A DNA stretch of 64,000 nt. Source: Gordonia mangrovi (lineage in GTDB: Bacteria > Actinomycetota > Actinomycetes > Mycobacteriales > Mycobacteriaceae). Positions 7,794 through 15,769 of this stretch are shown one piece after another. The translations under genes were made by a program, and so were the position numbers. Each line of letters begins with the position of its first letter. The stretch's first letter is position 1. The stretch is from assembly GCF_024734075.1 (NCBI RefSeq), contig NZ_CP102850.1, positions 2,480,001 to 2,544,000 on the forward strand, given 5' to 3'. The notes under the pieces are model-generated. The model was not told the DNA's origin and did no database searches. It was given only the letters and a program-made list of their open reading frames with translations.

Positions 7794-8864
7794 CTAGTCG
7801 GACGCCCGCGCCGCCCACTGCTCGGCGAAGCGCAGGAAGATGTCGTCCTCGGCCGGATGGGTGACGGTGACCCGGACGCCGTCGCCGGCGAACGGCCGCA
7901 CCACGACCCCGGCCTCGACGCAGGCCTGCGCGAACTCGATCGTGTCGTCGTCGAGTTGTAGCCACACGAAGTTCGCCTGCGAATCGGGCACCCGGTAACC
8001 GAGGTCGCGCAGTCGTCCGGTCACCCGGGTGCGTTCGGCGACCACGGCGTCGGTGCGGGCCAGCAGTTCGTCTTCGGCGGCCAGCGACGCCAGCGCAGCC
8101 TGTTGGGCGACGCTGTTGACGGAGAACGGGATATGCGCCTTGCCCAGGGCGGTGATCACCTCCGGATCGGCCAGTGCATATCCGACCCGCAACCCGGCCA
8201 GGCCGTAGGCCTTGGAGAAGGTGCGCAGCACCACCAGGTTGCGGAACTCGCGGCGCAGTTCGAGGGCGTCGTAGGCCTGCGTCGGACCTAGTCGGAGGTA
8301 TTCGAAGTAGGCCTCGTCGAGGGCGACGATGACGTCGGACGGCACGGTGCGCAGGAACTGTCGCAACGCGTCGGCCTCGACGACCGTGCCGGTGGGGTTG
8401 TTCGGGTTGCACACGAAGATCAGTCGGGTGCGGTCGGTGATCGCGGCCGCCATCGCCGGCAGGTCGTAGGTGAGCTCCGACGTCAACGGCACCTGGACGG
8501 GCGTCGCACCGGCCACTCGCGTCGCCAGCGGATAGGTCTCGAACGAGCGCCAGCCGAACACCACCTCGTCGCCGGGCCCGCTGGTGACGGTGATCAGGTT
8601 CTGACACAGAATCACCGACCCGCAACCCACCTGCACCTCGGCCTCGGTGACGCCGATCTTCTTGGCCAGTGCGGCGGTGAGTTCCACCATGCCGTTGTCC
8701 GGGTAGCGGTTGACGCCGGCGGCGGCGGTGGCGATGGCGTCGCGCACACTGGGCAGCGGACCCTCGGTGACTTCGTTGCTCGCCAGTTTCACCGCACCCG
8801 GAAACGTCTTGCCGGGGACGTAGACGGGGAGGTCATCGAGGTCGGGGCGGATGCGCAGGGACAC
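7794..8864 (-). CDS. Histidinol-phosphate/aromatic aminotransferase (HisC2/Pat type)
   Basis: This 356-aa PLP enzyme has fold-type I signatures: ASNEVTEGPLPS, CNPNNPTGT, DEAYFEY and the PLP lysine at about residue 218 in RTFSKAYGLAGLRVGY. In mycobacteria the paralogue of HisC outside the his operon acts as an aromatic aminotransferase, which fits here because no his genes adjoin. The GTG start at 8864 lies 6 bases after TACATT (8871-8876 on the minus strand), suggesting a leaderless transcript. It ends 4 bases from the convergent esterase. Confidence 0.9.
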   Translation of the reverse strand: MSLRIRPDLDDLPVYVPGKTFPGAVKLASNEVTEGPLPSVRDAIATAAAGVNRYPDNGMVELTAALAKKIGVTEAEVQVGCGSVILCQNLITVTSGPGDEVVFGWRSFETYPLATRVAGATPVQVPLTSELTYDLPAMAAAITDRTRLIFVCNPNNPTGTVVEADALRQFLRTVPSDVIVALDEAYFEYLRLGPTQAYDALELRREFRNLVVLRTFSKAYGLAGLRVGYALADPEVITALGKAHIPFSVNSVAQQAALASLAAEDELLARTDAVVAERTRVTGRLRDLGYRVPDSQANFVWLQLDDDTIEFAQACVEAGVVVRPFAGDGVRVTVTHPAEDDIFLRFAEQWAARASD

Positions 8865-8985
8865 CCGTCAAATGTAGTTGCGTGCCGCGTGCGCAGCCAA
8901 AACCGGTCGGCCGCAATCGTGGTTTGCTTCGCGGCGCACAGTGTGTGTAACCTTTCGCTTCGGCAGTTCGAAAGGACTCCGCCAA

Positions 8986-9074
8986 GGAGGCGTGCCAGAG
9001 CGGCCGAATGGGACTCACTGCTAATGAGTTGTCTCGCTAACACGGGACCGGAGGTTCAAATCCTCTCGCCTCCG
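8986..9074 (+). tRNA. tRNA-Ser(GCT)
   Basis: The acceptor stem GGAGGCG pairs with CGCCTCC (9067-9073) and G9074 is the discriminator. The anticodon GCT (9020-9022) is in the loop of the CTCAC/ATGAG-type arm. The variable arm is long, as in serine tRNAs, and the T arm reads GGTTCAAATCC. It is followed 45 bases later by tRNA-Arg. No family-1 hairpin repeat is seen downstream, unlike the other two tRNA-Ser genes. Confidence 0.97.
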
Positions 9075-9118
9075 CCGACCCGAGGTCGCCGACCGCGGGA
9101 TGAACAACTGAATACCAC

Positions 9119-9191
9119 GCGCCCGTAGCTCAACGGATAGAGCATCTGACTACGGATCAGAAGGTTTGGGGTTCGAATCCCTACGGGCGCA
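9119..9191 (+). tRNA. tRNA-Arg(ACG)
   Basis: The acceptor stem GCGCCCG pairs with CGGGCGC (9184-9190) and A9191 is the discriminator. The anticodon stem TCTGA/TCAGA encloses the loop CTACGGA with anticodon ACG at 9152-9154. The first base is the A that would be edited to inosine by TadA, which is encoded at 13899. CCA is not encoded. Confidence 0.97.
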
Positions 9192-9203
9192 CAGCGACGA
9201 CAT

Positions 9204-9241
9204 CCCGTCACCGACTCCCGGTGACGGGGTGTTCGCCTTTT
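9204..9241 (+). terminator. Rho-independent terminator after tRNA-Arg
   Basis: CCCGTCACCG (9204-9213) pairs perfectly with CGGTGACGGG (9219-9228) around a 5-base loop, followed by a T-rich run ending CCTTTT. It lies 12 bases after the tRNA. Confidence 0.85.
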
Positions 9242-9363
9242 CGGCACGTGTCCAGGGGCAGATGGCGGCCGGCCCCGAATTACACACATGTGAGTAGATC
9301 CTGTGGACAACTCGCCGCCCAGGTCATCCGCCCGGGACGCCCGATCACCCGTACGATCGCCCG

Positions 9364-9768
9364 GTGTCGAGCAGCCCACCGATCATCGTCGTCAGCGGTG
9401 TCGTCATCCGCGACCGCCGTGGCCGCCTGCTGACGGTGCGCAAACGCGGTACGTCGCGGTTCATGCTCCCCGGTGGCAAACCCGAGCCGGCAGAGTCGGC
9501 GGCCGACGCTGCCGCACGTGAATGCGCGGAGGAAGTCGGACTCGTCATCCCGGTCGAGCGGCTGACCGAGCTGGGTCGGTTCCGGTCGGCGGCGGCGAAC
9601 GAGTCCGGATTCGAGATCGACGCAACGGTATTCGGCTACGACGGTGTGGTCGACGCGCTCACGCCATCGGCGGAGATCGCCGAGATCCGTTGGCTCGACG
9701 TCGAACTGCGGCCCCTGCCGGATGACCTCGCACCGCTGTTGGTCCACCATGTGATCCCCGGTCTGTGA
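9364..9768 (+). CDS. NUDIX hydrolase
   Basis: This 134-aa protein contains a complete Nudix box at residues 38-60: G, five residues, E, seven residues, RE, then EEVGL, matching GX5EX7REUXEEXGU. It should hydrolyse a nucleoside diphosphate linked to another moiety, with Mg2+. The substrate cannot be read from sequence; MutT-like 8-oxo-dGTP cleaning is one option. The GTG start sits 6 bases after TACGAT (9352-9357), which supports a leaderless start. Confidence 0.9.
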   Translation: MSSSPPIIVVSGVVIRDRRGRLLTVRKRGTSRFMLPGGKPEPAESAADAAARECAEEVGLVIPVERLTELGRFRSAAANESGFEIDATVFGYDGVVDALTPSAEIAEIRWLDVELRPLPDDLAPLLVHHVIPGL

Positions 9769-9899
9769 CCTCCGTGGCGGCCTGAGGGTGGCAAGGTCGC
9801 GACACAGAGTTTTCGCAGGGTTCACCGATCGCAAGGTCATCTCCGTTAGCGTGACCCGCGAGATCGATGTCGTGACGCACCCACCGAAAGGTTCAGGCT

Positions 9900-10661
9900 A
9901 TGAGCTCGTCCTCGCCCATCTCCAAGCTCGCGGCGGAGTTGTTCGGCACGTTCTGGTTGGTGTTCGGAGGTTGCGGTTCAGCGATCTTCGCGGCCAAACA
10001 GATCGCGGAGGCCACCGATGGTGGTGACAACTATCAGGTCGGTATCGGCTACCTCGGCGTCGCGCTCGCCTTCGGGTTGACCGTGGTGACGATGGCCTAT
10101 GCGGTGGGCCACATCTCCGGCGGACACTTCAATCCGGCGATCACCCTCGGCGCCGTGATCGGCGGCCGGATGTCCTGGAAGGACCTCCCCGGATACTGGA
10201 TCGCACAAGTGGTGGGTGGTCTGCTCGCCGGTCTGCTGCTGCTCATCATCGCCAGCGGCAAGGACGGATTCGACCGCATCGGCGGGATGGCCGCCAACGG
10301 CTACGGCGACAACTCGCCGGACGGGTACTCGCTGCTGGCGGTGTTGATCGCCGAGGTCCTGCTGACGGCATTCTTCTTGCTGGTGGTCCTCGGCACCACC
10401 GGTGGCAAGGCCCCCAGCACGTTCGCCCCGCTGGCCATCGGCCTGTGCCTGACCCTGATCCACCTGATCTCGATCCCGATCAGCAACACGTCGGTGAACC
10501 CGGCCCGATCCACCGCTGTGGCGTTCTTCAACGGCGACGGGGCGCCCGGCCAACTGTGGCTGTTCTGGGTGGCGCCACTGCTCGGCGGACTCATCGGCGG
10601 GCTGCTCTATCCGCTGCTGTTCGAGGACGGCAAGCTGAAGATCGGCGCCGCGAAAGCCTGA
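9900..10661 (+). CDS. aqpZ: Aquaporin Z-type water channel
   Basis: This 253-aa membrane protein of the MIP family has six membrane segments and both half-helix NPA motifs, [11 protein letters not shown] (near residue 80) and [12 protein letters not shown] (near residue 200). The N-terminus [16 protein letters not shown] matches AqpZ. The arginine after the second NPA, part of the selectivity filter, is present, favouring water over glycerol. GAAAGG precedes the ATG by about 8 bases. The gene appears to be monocistronic. Confidence 0.95.
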   Translation: MSSSSPISKLAAELFGTFWLVFGGCGSAIFAAKQIAEATDGGDNYQVGIGYLGVALAFGLTVVTMAYAVGHISGGHFNPAITLGAVIGGRMSWKDLPGYWIAQVVGGLLAGLLLLIIASGKDGFDRIGGMAANGYGDNSPDGYSLLAVLIAEVLLTAFFLLVVLGTTGGKAPSTFAPLAIGLCLTLIHLISIPISNTSVNPARSTAVAFFNGDGAPGQLWLFWVAPLLGGLIGGLLYPLLFEDGKLKIGAAKA

Positions 10662-10763
10662 ATGCGATCGCGGCGACGGCCGACGTAGTGTCGAAGAGTG
10701 GGCGGTGTCGCCCATGGGCCGGCCTGGTAACGAGCCGGTCGCCGACACGACGGGAGGCCGACA

Positions 10764-11504
10764 ATGGGAGACCCCACCGGTACGCCCCCACGTTCGGCGC
10801 CACCCCCGACTCCCGCTCCCGCGGACGACCTCTACCGAGCTCCGCTCTACGGGCAGCTGTATCCGCCACTCGGATATGCACCGGACGGGACGCCGCTGTT
10901 CGTACCCGGTCAGCCGACCGCTGCCGGCAGCCGTCCGACCGGGCCATGTGACGCTGCGCCGGGCGCACCACAGGCACCGGGGACAGACGATGAGCCGGCG
11001 GGGGAGCCGGCCCCGTCACCCCGCCCGGCCACGGATCGGCGGCTTGTCGGTCTCGTCGCGCTGGTCGCGGTCGCCGCGCTCGGGCTGCTCGCGCTGACGG
11101 TCGGCCGGGCCGCCCTGCGCGGCGACGAACCGGTCACCCAGCCGACGCTGCCGATGGTGATCTCCGAACTTCCGACCCGACCGCCGACCGCGGCGCCCGG
11201 TGCGCCGACCCAGCCGGGCGCGCCCGGAGTTCCCGGGCAACCTGCCGGGCGAGAGGTCACCTATGAGGTGACCGCCAGTTCGCCGGCGACGATCCTCTAC
11301 GTCGACGACGTGGGGTTGCGCACGACGGTCGGTGCGTCGGCCGCGTGGACCATCACCTTCACCGGGTCCGCCAATCCGTTGCGGGTGCTGGTGCTCGCCG
11401 GCGCCGGCGAAGCGGGATGCACGATCAGCGTCGACGGCCGGGTCGTCGCCGAGGATCGCATCACCGCGGACTCGCCCCGACGCACCGTTTCCTGCCGGGC
11501 CTGA
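10764..11504 (+). CDS. Membrane-anchored MmpS-like protein with a proline-rich cytoplasmic head
   Basis: The 246-aa protein starts with about 90 Pro/Ala-rich residues, then one membrane segment (LVGLVALVAVAALGLLALTV, about residues 94-113), a second Pro/Thr-rich linker, and a C-terminal beta domain from about residue 165 (EVTYEVTAS, TILYVDDVG, WTITFTG, CTISVDGRVVAED) resembling MmpS/MmpS-like accessory proteins. Two cysteines in that domain could form a disulfide outside the membrane. No MmpL gene is adjacent, so a transport role is inference. GGGAGG lies upstream of the ATG. Confidence 0.7.
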   Translation: MGDPTGTPPRSAPPPTPAPADDLYRAPLYGQLYPPLGYAPDGTPLFVPGQPTAAGSRPTGPCDAAPGAPQAPGTDDEPAGEPAPSPRPATDRRLVGLVALVAVAALGLLALTVGRAALRGDEPVTQPTLPMVISELPTRPPTAAPGAPTQPGAPGVPGQPAGREVTYEVTASSPATILYVDDVGLRTTVGASAAWTITFTGSANPLRVLVLAGAGEAGCTISVDGRVVAEDRITADSPRRTVSCRA

Positions 11505-11584
11505 GGTGAGCGAGGTCACCTACGAGGAGGGCCGGCCTGCCCATCGAGTGTGTGCGTCGGTGCCCGGGTCGCTACCGTAGATCT

Positions 11585-12208
11585 GTGAGTGCTTCGCAAA
11601 CTGCTTCCGAGAACACCGCCGGATCGGGCGACTCGTCGTCGGCGCCCGACCTCAAAACGATGGTCACCTGGCGCGGAGAGGGCGCGGACCGGCTCGAACA
11701 GGTGCGTCTTCTGGTCAATGGCGCACGCATCAAGGCGTACGGCCGCATCATCGCCGCCGCCACCAATACCCACGAGGCCTTCTCGGCGTCCTACGAACTC
11801 GTCACCAACGACGCCGGGGTGACCAAGCGGCTCTCCGTGCATCTGGTGCGCGCGAGTGGCGAAACACAGATGGCGATCACCCGTGACGGCGAGCACAACT
11901 GGCTCGTGCAGACCGTCGACGGCACCACCCGCAGCGACTTCAACGGTGCCGCGGATGTCGACCTGGCGCTCTCGCCGATGTTCAATGCGCTGCCGATTCG
12001 CCGCCACGGACTGCACCGGGGCGGTGGGGACCTCGACGTCCCGGTGGTCTACCTGTATCTGCCCAGCGGTCAGGTCGAGCCGGCGACCCTGCATTACACC
12101 GCGACCGCGAACGGCATCGAGGTGGTGTCACCGGTCGCGACCTCGACCCTGACGGTGGACAAGAACGGATTCGTCATCGACTACCCGGGCCTGGCCACCC
12201 GGGTCTGA
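11585..12208 (+). CDS. Putative glycolipid-binding protein (PF06475-like)
   Basis: This 207-aa soluble protein resembles the putative glycolipid-binding (DUF1089) family: VTWRGEGADRLEQVRL near the N-terminus, SASYELVTNDAGVTKRL, then NWLVQTVDG and a C-terminal PSGQVEPATLHYTATANGIEV. No signal peptide is visible. The GTG at 11585 lies 6 bases after TACCGT (11573-11578), matching other leaderless starts in this window. It ends 4 bases from the convergent tyrA gene. The biochemical role is unknown. Confidence 0.7.
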   Translation: MSASQTASENTAGSGDSSSAPDLKTMVTWRGEGADRLEQVRLLVNGARIKAYGRIIAAATNTHEAFSASYELVTNDAGVTKRLSVHLVRASGETQMAITRDGEHNWLVQTVDGTTRSDFNGAADVDLALSPMFNALPIRRHGLHRGGGDLDVPVVYLYLPSGQVEPATLHYTATANGIEVVSPVATSTLTVDKNGFVIDYPGLATRV

Positions 12209-12211
12209 CGC

Positions 12212-13183
12212 TCACCCGAGCCAGACGCGAGCCTGATGTGCCTGGCGCCGCATCTCCTGCGCCCAACCCGGATCGCCGACGACGACTCCGGTGATGGGTA
12301 CCGGATCGGACCCGGCAATCGCCTCGTAGGCCAGCCGTGCCCGGTGACCGTCGTCCACCAGAATCTCCACCGTGCCGTGGTCGCGCAGCTCGTCGCGGGC
12401 GGCCAACAGCCGGTCGATGGTCTCGCTGAGCACGTTCAACAGCGCGATCCCGTTGGCCTCCAACATCGCTCGCTGCAACCCCGGCGCCGTCCCGGCGACC
12501 CGGGTGCCGTCGCGGAAGCTCCCCGCCGCCAGGCGCAGGGCCAGTTCGCTCTCCCCGGCGCCGACCGCCGCCGTGGCCGCCGCGGTGAGATGGGGCAGAT
12601 GGGAGATCGCCGCGACGGCCCGGTCGTGCGCATCGGGTGCGGCCGGCACCACCAACGCGCCGACCGCGCGCGCCAGGGCCGCCACCGTCAACCAGTCACT
12701 CGGGTCGGTGTCGTCCTCGGTGGACACCATCCACATCGCATCGCGGAACAGCTCCGGATCGGTCGCCGCCCACCCGGATCGGCTGGTGCCGGCCATCGGG
12801 TGGCCACCGACGTAGCGCACACCCGGCGCATGCCGTGCCACGGCGTCGGCGACGGCCTGTTTGACACTGATGACATCGGTCAGCAGGCAATTCGGCGCAT
12901 GCGCGGCCACCTCGCCGAGCAGGTCCTCGATCGTGGTCACCGGTGTCGCGAGCACGATGACGGCGTCGTCGGCGGCCGCGCGTTCGAGTGTGGCGACCAG
13001 GTCGGTGGACGCATCGTGGCCGGACGCGACGGCGGCCTCCACGGTCGCAGCGGAGCGGTTGAAGCCGAACACGTGATGTCCGCTGATCTGCAGCGCGCGC
13101 ATCAGGGAGCCGCCGATGAGTCCGAGGCCGAGAATGCAGATCGATCGGTCCGATGAGGTGGGGATGGCAGACGCGGCAGTCAC
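12212..13183 (-). CDS. tyrA: Prephenate dehydrogenase (tyrosine biosynthesis)
   Basis: This 323-aa enzyme oxidises prephenate to 4-hydroxyphenylpyruvate with NAD+. The dinucleotide-binding motif CILGLGLIGGSLMRAL is at about residues 17-32, and the conserved region VRYVGGHPMAGTSRSG carries the catalytic-type histidine. A long helical C-terminal half follows. The GTG start at 13183 is 6 bases after CACTGT, a weak -10; an ATG at 13201 adds six residues. Placement next to the tadA-associated gene and tadA matches mycobacterial gene order (Rv3752c-Rv3754). Confidence 0.92.
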   Translation of the reverse strand: MTAASAIPTSSDRSICILGLGLIGGSLMRALQISGHHVFGFNRSAATVEAAVASGHDASTDLVATLERAAADDAVIVLATPVTTIEDLLGEVAAHAPNCLLTDVISVKQAVADAVARHAPGVRYVGGHPMAGTSRSGWAATDPELFRDAMWMVSTEDDTDPSDWLTVAALARAVGALVVPAAPDAHDRAVAAISHLPHLTAAATAAVGAGESELALRLAAGSFRDGTRVAGTAPGLQRAMLEANGIALLNVLSETIDRLLAARDELRDHGTVEILVDDGHRARLAYEAIAGSDPVPITGVVVGDPGWAQEMRRQAHQARVWLG

Positions 13184-13311
13184 CTCAACACAGTGGCACA
13201 TACGCCGACGACGGTGAACAGTCAGGAGCCGTCGGCGCGCTGTGTCGCACCGCGGTCGGGCAGTCGGGAGAGGACTTGGGCGGCCCGCGGTTAACGGCTA
13301 CGGTGACCTGC

Positions 13312-13857
13312 ATGGCAGGTGCCGGCGCGGGTGTAACAGGTGGTCCCAACAAACAGGATGTCAACGACGAGATCGAGGGGTTCGCGGTCGCTGTGGTGCG
13401 CGAGGAGGGCGCATGGAAGGTCACCGCGCTGAAGTCGTCCGCATTGACCGATCTCGGCGACGCCGAGAAGCAGTTGCGCGCGCTGCGCGCGGCGGGTGCC
13501 GTCTTCGGGCTCCTCGACGTCGACGACGAGTTCTTCATCGTGCTGCGGCCGACCCCGCAGGGCCCACGACTGCTGGTCTCCGACGCGACCGCCGGCATCG
13601 ACTACGACGTCGCCGCCGACGCGCTGGAGGCCATGAACATCGAGATCCCGGACCTCGACCCCGACGAACTCGATGATGTCGACCCGTGGGAGGAAGGCGA
13701 TCTGGCCATCCTCGCCGACCTCGGACTGCCGGACGCGGTGATGAGCGTCATCGTCGGAGACACCGATCTGTACGCCGACGAACAGGTCGGGATGATCGCC
13801 GCCCGGCTCGGGTTCGCCGACGAACTGTCCAAGGTACTCGACAAGCTGGGGCATTGA
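13312..13857 (+). CDS. tRNA adenosine deaminase-associated protein
   Basis: This 181-aa acidic protein matches the actinobacterial family found beside tadA (TIGR03941): GFAVAVVREEGAWKVTAL, LRALRAAGAVFGLLDVDDEFFIVLRP, and an aspartate-rich middle (DLDPDELDDVDPWEEGD). The exact function is unknown; partnership with TadA is inferred from conserved adjacency. The ATG at 13312 lies 7 bases after TACGGT (13299-13304), a likely leaderless start. tadA follows closely in the same direction. Confidence 0.85.
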   Translation: MAGAGAGVTGGPNKQDVNDEIEGFAVAVVREEGAWKVTALKSSALTDLGDAEKQLRALRAAGAVFGLLDVDDEFFIVLRPTPQGPRLLVSDATAGIDYDVAADALEAMNIEIPDLDPDELDDVDPWEEGDLAILADLGLPDAVMSVIVGDTDLYADEQVGMIAARLGFADELSKVLDKLGH

Positions 13858-13898
13858 GCCCGACCGGTGGCGGGCCGCCGCACGTGCAGTGGGAGACC

Positions 13899-14336
13899 AT
13901 GATGCGTGCCGCCCTCGCCGCCGCGGCCGAGGCCGGCGACGATGACATCCCGATCGGGGCGGTCGTGCTGGACCCGGCCGGCATCGAACTCGCGCGCGCC
14001 GCCAACCGGCGGGAAGCCCTCGCCGACCCGACCGCGCACGCCGAGATCCTCGCCCTGCGCGCCGCCGCCCGACGGTTCGGGGATGGCTGGCGGCTACCCG
14101 GCTGCACGCTGGTCGTCACCGTCGAACCCTGCACGATGTGCGCCGGAGCAATCACGATGGCCCGGATCGGGTCGCTGGTGTTCGGGGCCTGGGAGCCCAA
14201 GACCGGGGCCGTCGGCTCGCTGTGGGACGTGGTCCGCGATCCCCGGTTGGCGCACCGGCCCGAAGTCGTCGGCGGGGTGCTCGAAGACGAATGCCGCGAC
14301 CTGATGCTCGACTTCTTCCACCCCCGGCGGAACTGA
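13899..14336 (+). CDS. tadA: tRNA-specific adenosine deaminase
   Basis: This 145-aa zinc deaminase converts A34 to inosine in tRNA-Arg(ACG), whose gene is at 9119. The catalytic motif HAEILAL (zinc His and proton-shuttle Glu) and the zinc motif PCTMCAGA are both present, as is the TadA-type C-terminal FGAWEPKTGAVGSLWDV. I chose the ATG at 13899 (GGGAG upstream); a GTG at 13884 and an overlapping TTG at 13853 are alternatives. It is very likely co-transcribed with the preceding gene. Confidence 0.92.
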   Translation: MMRAALAAAAEAGDDDIPIGAVVLDPAGIELARAANRREALADPTAHAEILALRAAARRFGDGWRLPGCTLVVTVEPCTMCAGAITMARIGSLVFGAWEPKTGAVGSLWDVVRDPRLAHRPEVVGGVLEDECRDLMLDFFHPRRN

Positions 14337-14486
14337 GGAGCGCGGCGGCAGCCGAGGGTCACGAAGGGCCCTGAAGTGGGATTTCAGGGTGTATCTCAGG
14401 GTCCGCCGCCGCGGATGTTCTGGCACATTGGAGCCAAGGGCGCGCACGGCGCGGTGGGCGCCCATCCAACGAACCGAGGAGTGGCC

Positions 14487-14765
14487 ATGTCCGATACGAC
14501 CGACAAGATCAACGAGGTGGTCGACACCGTGCGCGACAAGATCAACGAGTTCGCGGCCAGCGACACCGTGCAGGACGCGGTGGGTACCGCACGCGACAAG
14601 ATCAACGAGTTCGCCGCCAGCGACACCGTGCAGGGAGCGGTCGGCACCGCCAAGGAGAAGTTCGAGGAGATCGCCGAGAGCGAGAAGGTGCAGGAGGCGG
14701 TCGCCGTGGCCCGGGAGAAGGCCGGCGAGTTCAAGGACCGCCTCAGCGGGTCGGGATCTCACTGA
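14487..14765 (+). CDS. Small helical protein with three 20-residue repeats
   Basis: The 92-aa product consists of tandem 20-residue units starting RDKINEFAASDTVQ, RDKINEFAASDTVQ and KEKFEEIAESEKVQ, plus a partial fourth unit. Each unit should form an amphipathic helix. The first two units are also nearly identical at DNA level (60-base period), which suggests recent duplication. There is no signal peptide or membrane segment. GAGGA stands 10 bases upstream of the ATG. I do not know a function. The lysine/glutamate helices resemble stress-related and LEA-like proteins, and the CsbD gene follows. Confidence 0.75.
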   Translation: MSDTTDKINEVVDTVRDKINEFAASDTVQDAVGTARDKINEFAASDTVQGAVGTAKEKFEEIAESEKVQEAVAVAREKAGEFKDRLSGSGSH

Positions 14766-14782
14766 CCTGCGGTCCTGGCGAG

Positions 14783-14809
14783 GTTTCAAGTTCCCTGGCA
14801 TGGGGGTAA
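14783..14809 (+). promoter_or_regulatory. Candidate SigF/SigB-type promoter for csbD
   Basis: GTTT (14783-14786), a 17-base spacer and GGGTAA (14804-14809) match the consensus GTTT-N15-17-GGGTAT/A known for actinobacterial SigF/SigB. It lies 56 bases upstream of the CsbD start, and CsbD genes are classic general-stress targets. This is an inference from pattern and position. Confidence 0.55.
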
Positions 14810-14864
14810 GTGCTCCTGAAGCCGGAACGTTCGGTTTCGGGAACTCTTACCGAGGAGGCAGCTC

Positions 14865-15077
14865 ATGGGTATCGATGACGACGCCAGGAACAAGGCCGAG
14901 GAGATGAAGGGACGCGGTAAAGAGGCTGCCGGCTCCCTCACGGACAACGAGGACCTCAAGGAAGAGGGCAAGGGCGACCAGGGCATGGCCCAGGGCAAGC
15001 AGAAGGTCGCCGACGCCGCCGACGCCGTCAAGGGCAAGGTCGACGACGTCAAGAACAAGCTCACCGGAAAGAACTAG
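14865..15077 (+). CDS. CsbD-family general stress protein
   Basis: This 70-aa hydrophilic protein has the CsbD pattern: NKAEEMKGRGKEAAGSLTDN, then LKEEGKGDQ and KVADAADAVKGKVDDVKNKL. CsbD proteins accumulate in general stress responses; their molecular role is not known. The ATG has GAGGAGG 7 bases upstream, a strong site. A SigF/SigB-like promoter lies 56 bases upstream. Confidence 0.92.
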   Translation: MGIDDDARNKAEEMKGRGKEAAGSLTDNEDLKEEGKGDQGMAQGKQKVADAADAVKGKVDDVKNKLTGKN

Positions 15078-15140
15078 CCCCTCGCGCCGCTCTGAGCAGC
15101 CAATTTAGGCTCAGGCGCCGACTGCGGTACAGTCTTCCGC

Positions 15141-15228
15141 GGTGGCGTGTCCGAGCGGCCGAAGGTGCAGCACTCGAAATGCTGTGTGCGGTAACCCCGT
15201 ACCGAGGGTTCAAATCCCTCCGCCACCG
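15141..15228 (+). tRNA. tRNA-Ser(CGA)
   Basis: The acceptor stem GGTGGCG pairs with CGCCACC (15221-15227), discriminator G15228. The anticodon stem CAGCA/TGCTG encloses CTCGAAA with anticodon CGA at 15175-15177. The long variable arm and GGTTCAAATCC T arm are typical. A strong terminator follows within 7 bases. Confidence 0.97.
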
Positions 15229-15234
15229 CAGCGA

Positions 15235-15266
15235 ACGGCCCCCTACTCCGGTAGGGGGCCGTTTTC
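15235..15266 (+). terminator. Rho-independent terminator after tRNA-Ser(CGA)
   Basis: ACGGCCCCCTAC (15235-15246) pairs perfectly with GTAGGGGGCCGT (15251-15262) around TCCG, followed by TTTC. It is a 12-bp stem with a tetraloop. Confidence 0.93.
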
Positions 15267-15301
15267 GTCGTCCAGGGTGCCTGCCCCACTGCCGCCTGCA
15301 C

Positions 15302-15371
15302 GCAGAGACCTCAGCTCTCGCCGGAGACCTCGGGAGCGCGGAGGGTCCCTGCAGACCGGTGAGGTCGCTGC
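15302..15371. repeat. Imperfect palindromic repeat, family 1, copy C
   Basis: The outer arms GCAGAGACCTC and GAGGTCGCTGC pair with one mismatch; the inner arms are CGCCGGAGACCTC and GAGGGTCCCTGC. It lies 74 bases after tRNA-Ser(CGA), beyond that gene's terminator, and shows the same design as copies A, B, D and E. Confidence 0.82.
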
Positions 15372-15548
15372 GCCGTGGTCGGGCGCCTACCTCCGGTCCG
15401 GACACCGGATCCGTCCGGAACGGACAGTTCATTTAGGTACGATGACCTGCGCAGATGACCTCAGGTTCAGGCGAGTGACTGGCCGGCGGTGCCACCGTGG
15501 TTCTCGTGCCGAAACGCGGCACACGATGAATCAACGAAAGGGCAACCA

Positions 15549-15635
15549 ATGCTCACCGGACTCACCCAGTTCTTCAACGACGCCTACCTGTTCGGCGGCG
15601 ACCTGCTCAGCGTCGCGTTCAGCTTCACGGCCTGA
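15549..15635 (+). CDS. Candidate 28-aa orphan small protein
   Basis: The ATG at 15549 opens 28 codons (start MLTGLTQFFNDAYLF, end VAFSFTA) rich in Phe, Leu and Tyr, with no charged clusters and no signal peptide. GAAAGGG lies 7-8 bases upstream, and a 14-bp-stem hairpin terminator begins 18 bases after the stop. No larger gene occupies 15372-15769. Short porins of mycolata (PorA/PorH type) are similarly small and signal-less, but there is no sequence evidence that this is one. Confidence 0.5.
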   Translation: MLTGLTQFFNDAYLFGGDLLSVAFSFTA

Positions 15636-15653
15636 TCGAAGACCGCAGGCTTC

Positions 15654-15700
15654 GGCCCGCATGGTGGGATCTGTTCGGGGGTCCACCATGCGGGCCGTTC
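15654..15700 (+). terminator. Hairpin terminator after the 28-codon ORF
   Basis: GGCCCGCATGGTGG (15654-15667) pairs exactly with CCACCATGCGGGCC (15683-15696) around a 15-base loop, followed by GTTCTGC. The T-run is short, so efficiency is uncertain. It could also serve the convergent minus-strand gene ending at 15770. Confidence 0.7.
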
Positions 15701-15769
15701 TGCGTTCCGGCTCGGGCTCGGTCGGGTCCGGGCTACCCGGACTCGGGGCCGCGACGGCAGGTGAGCCGA

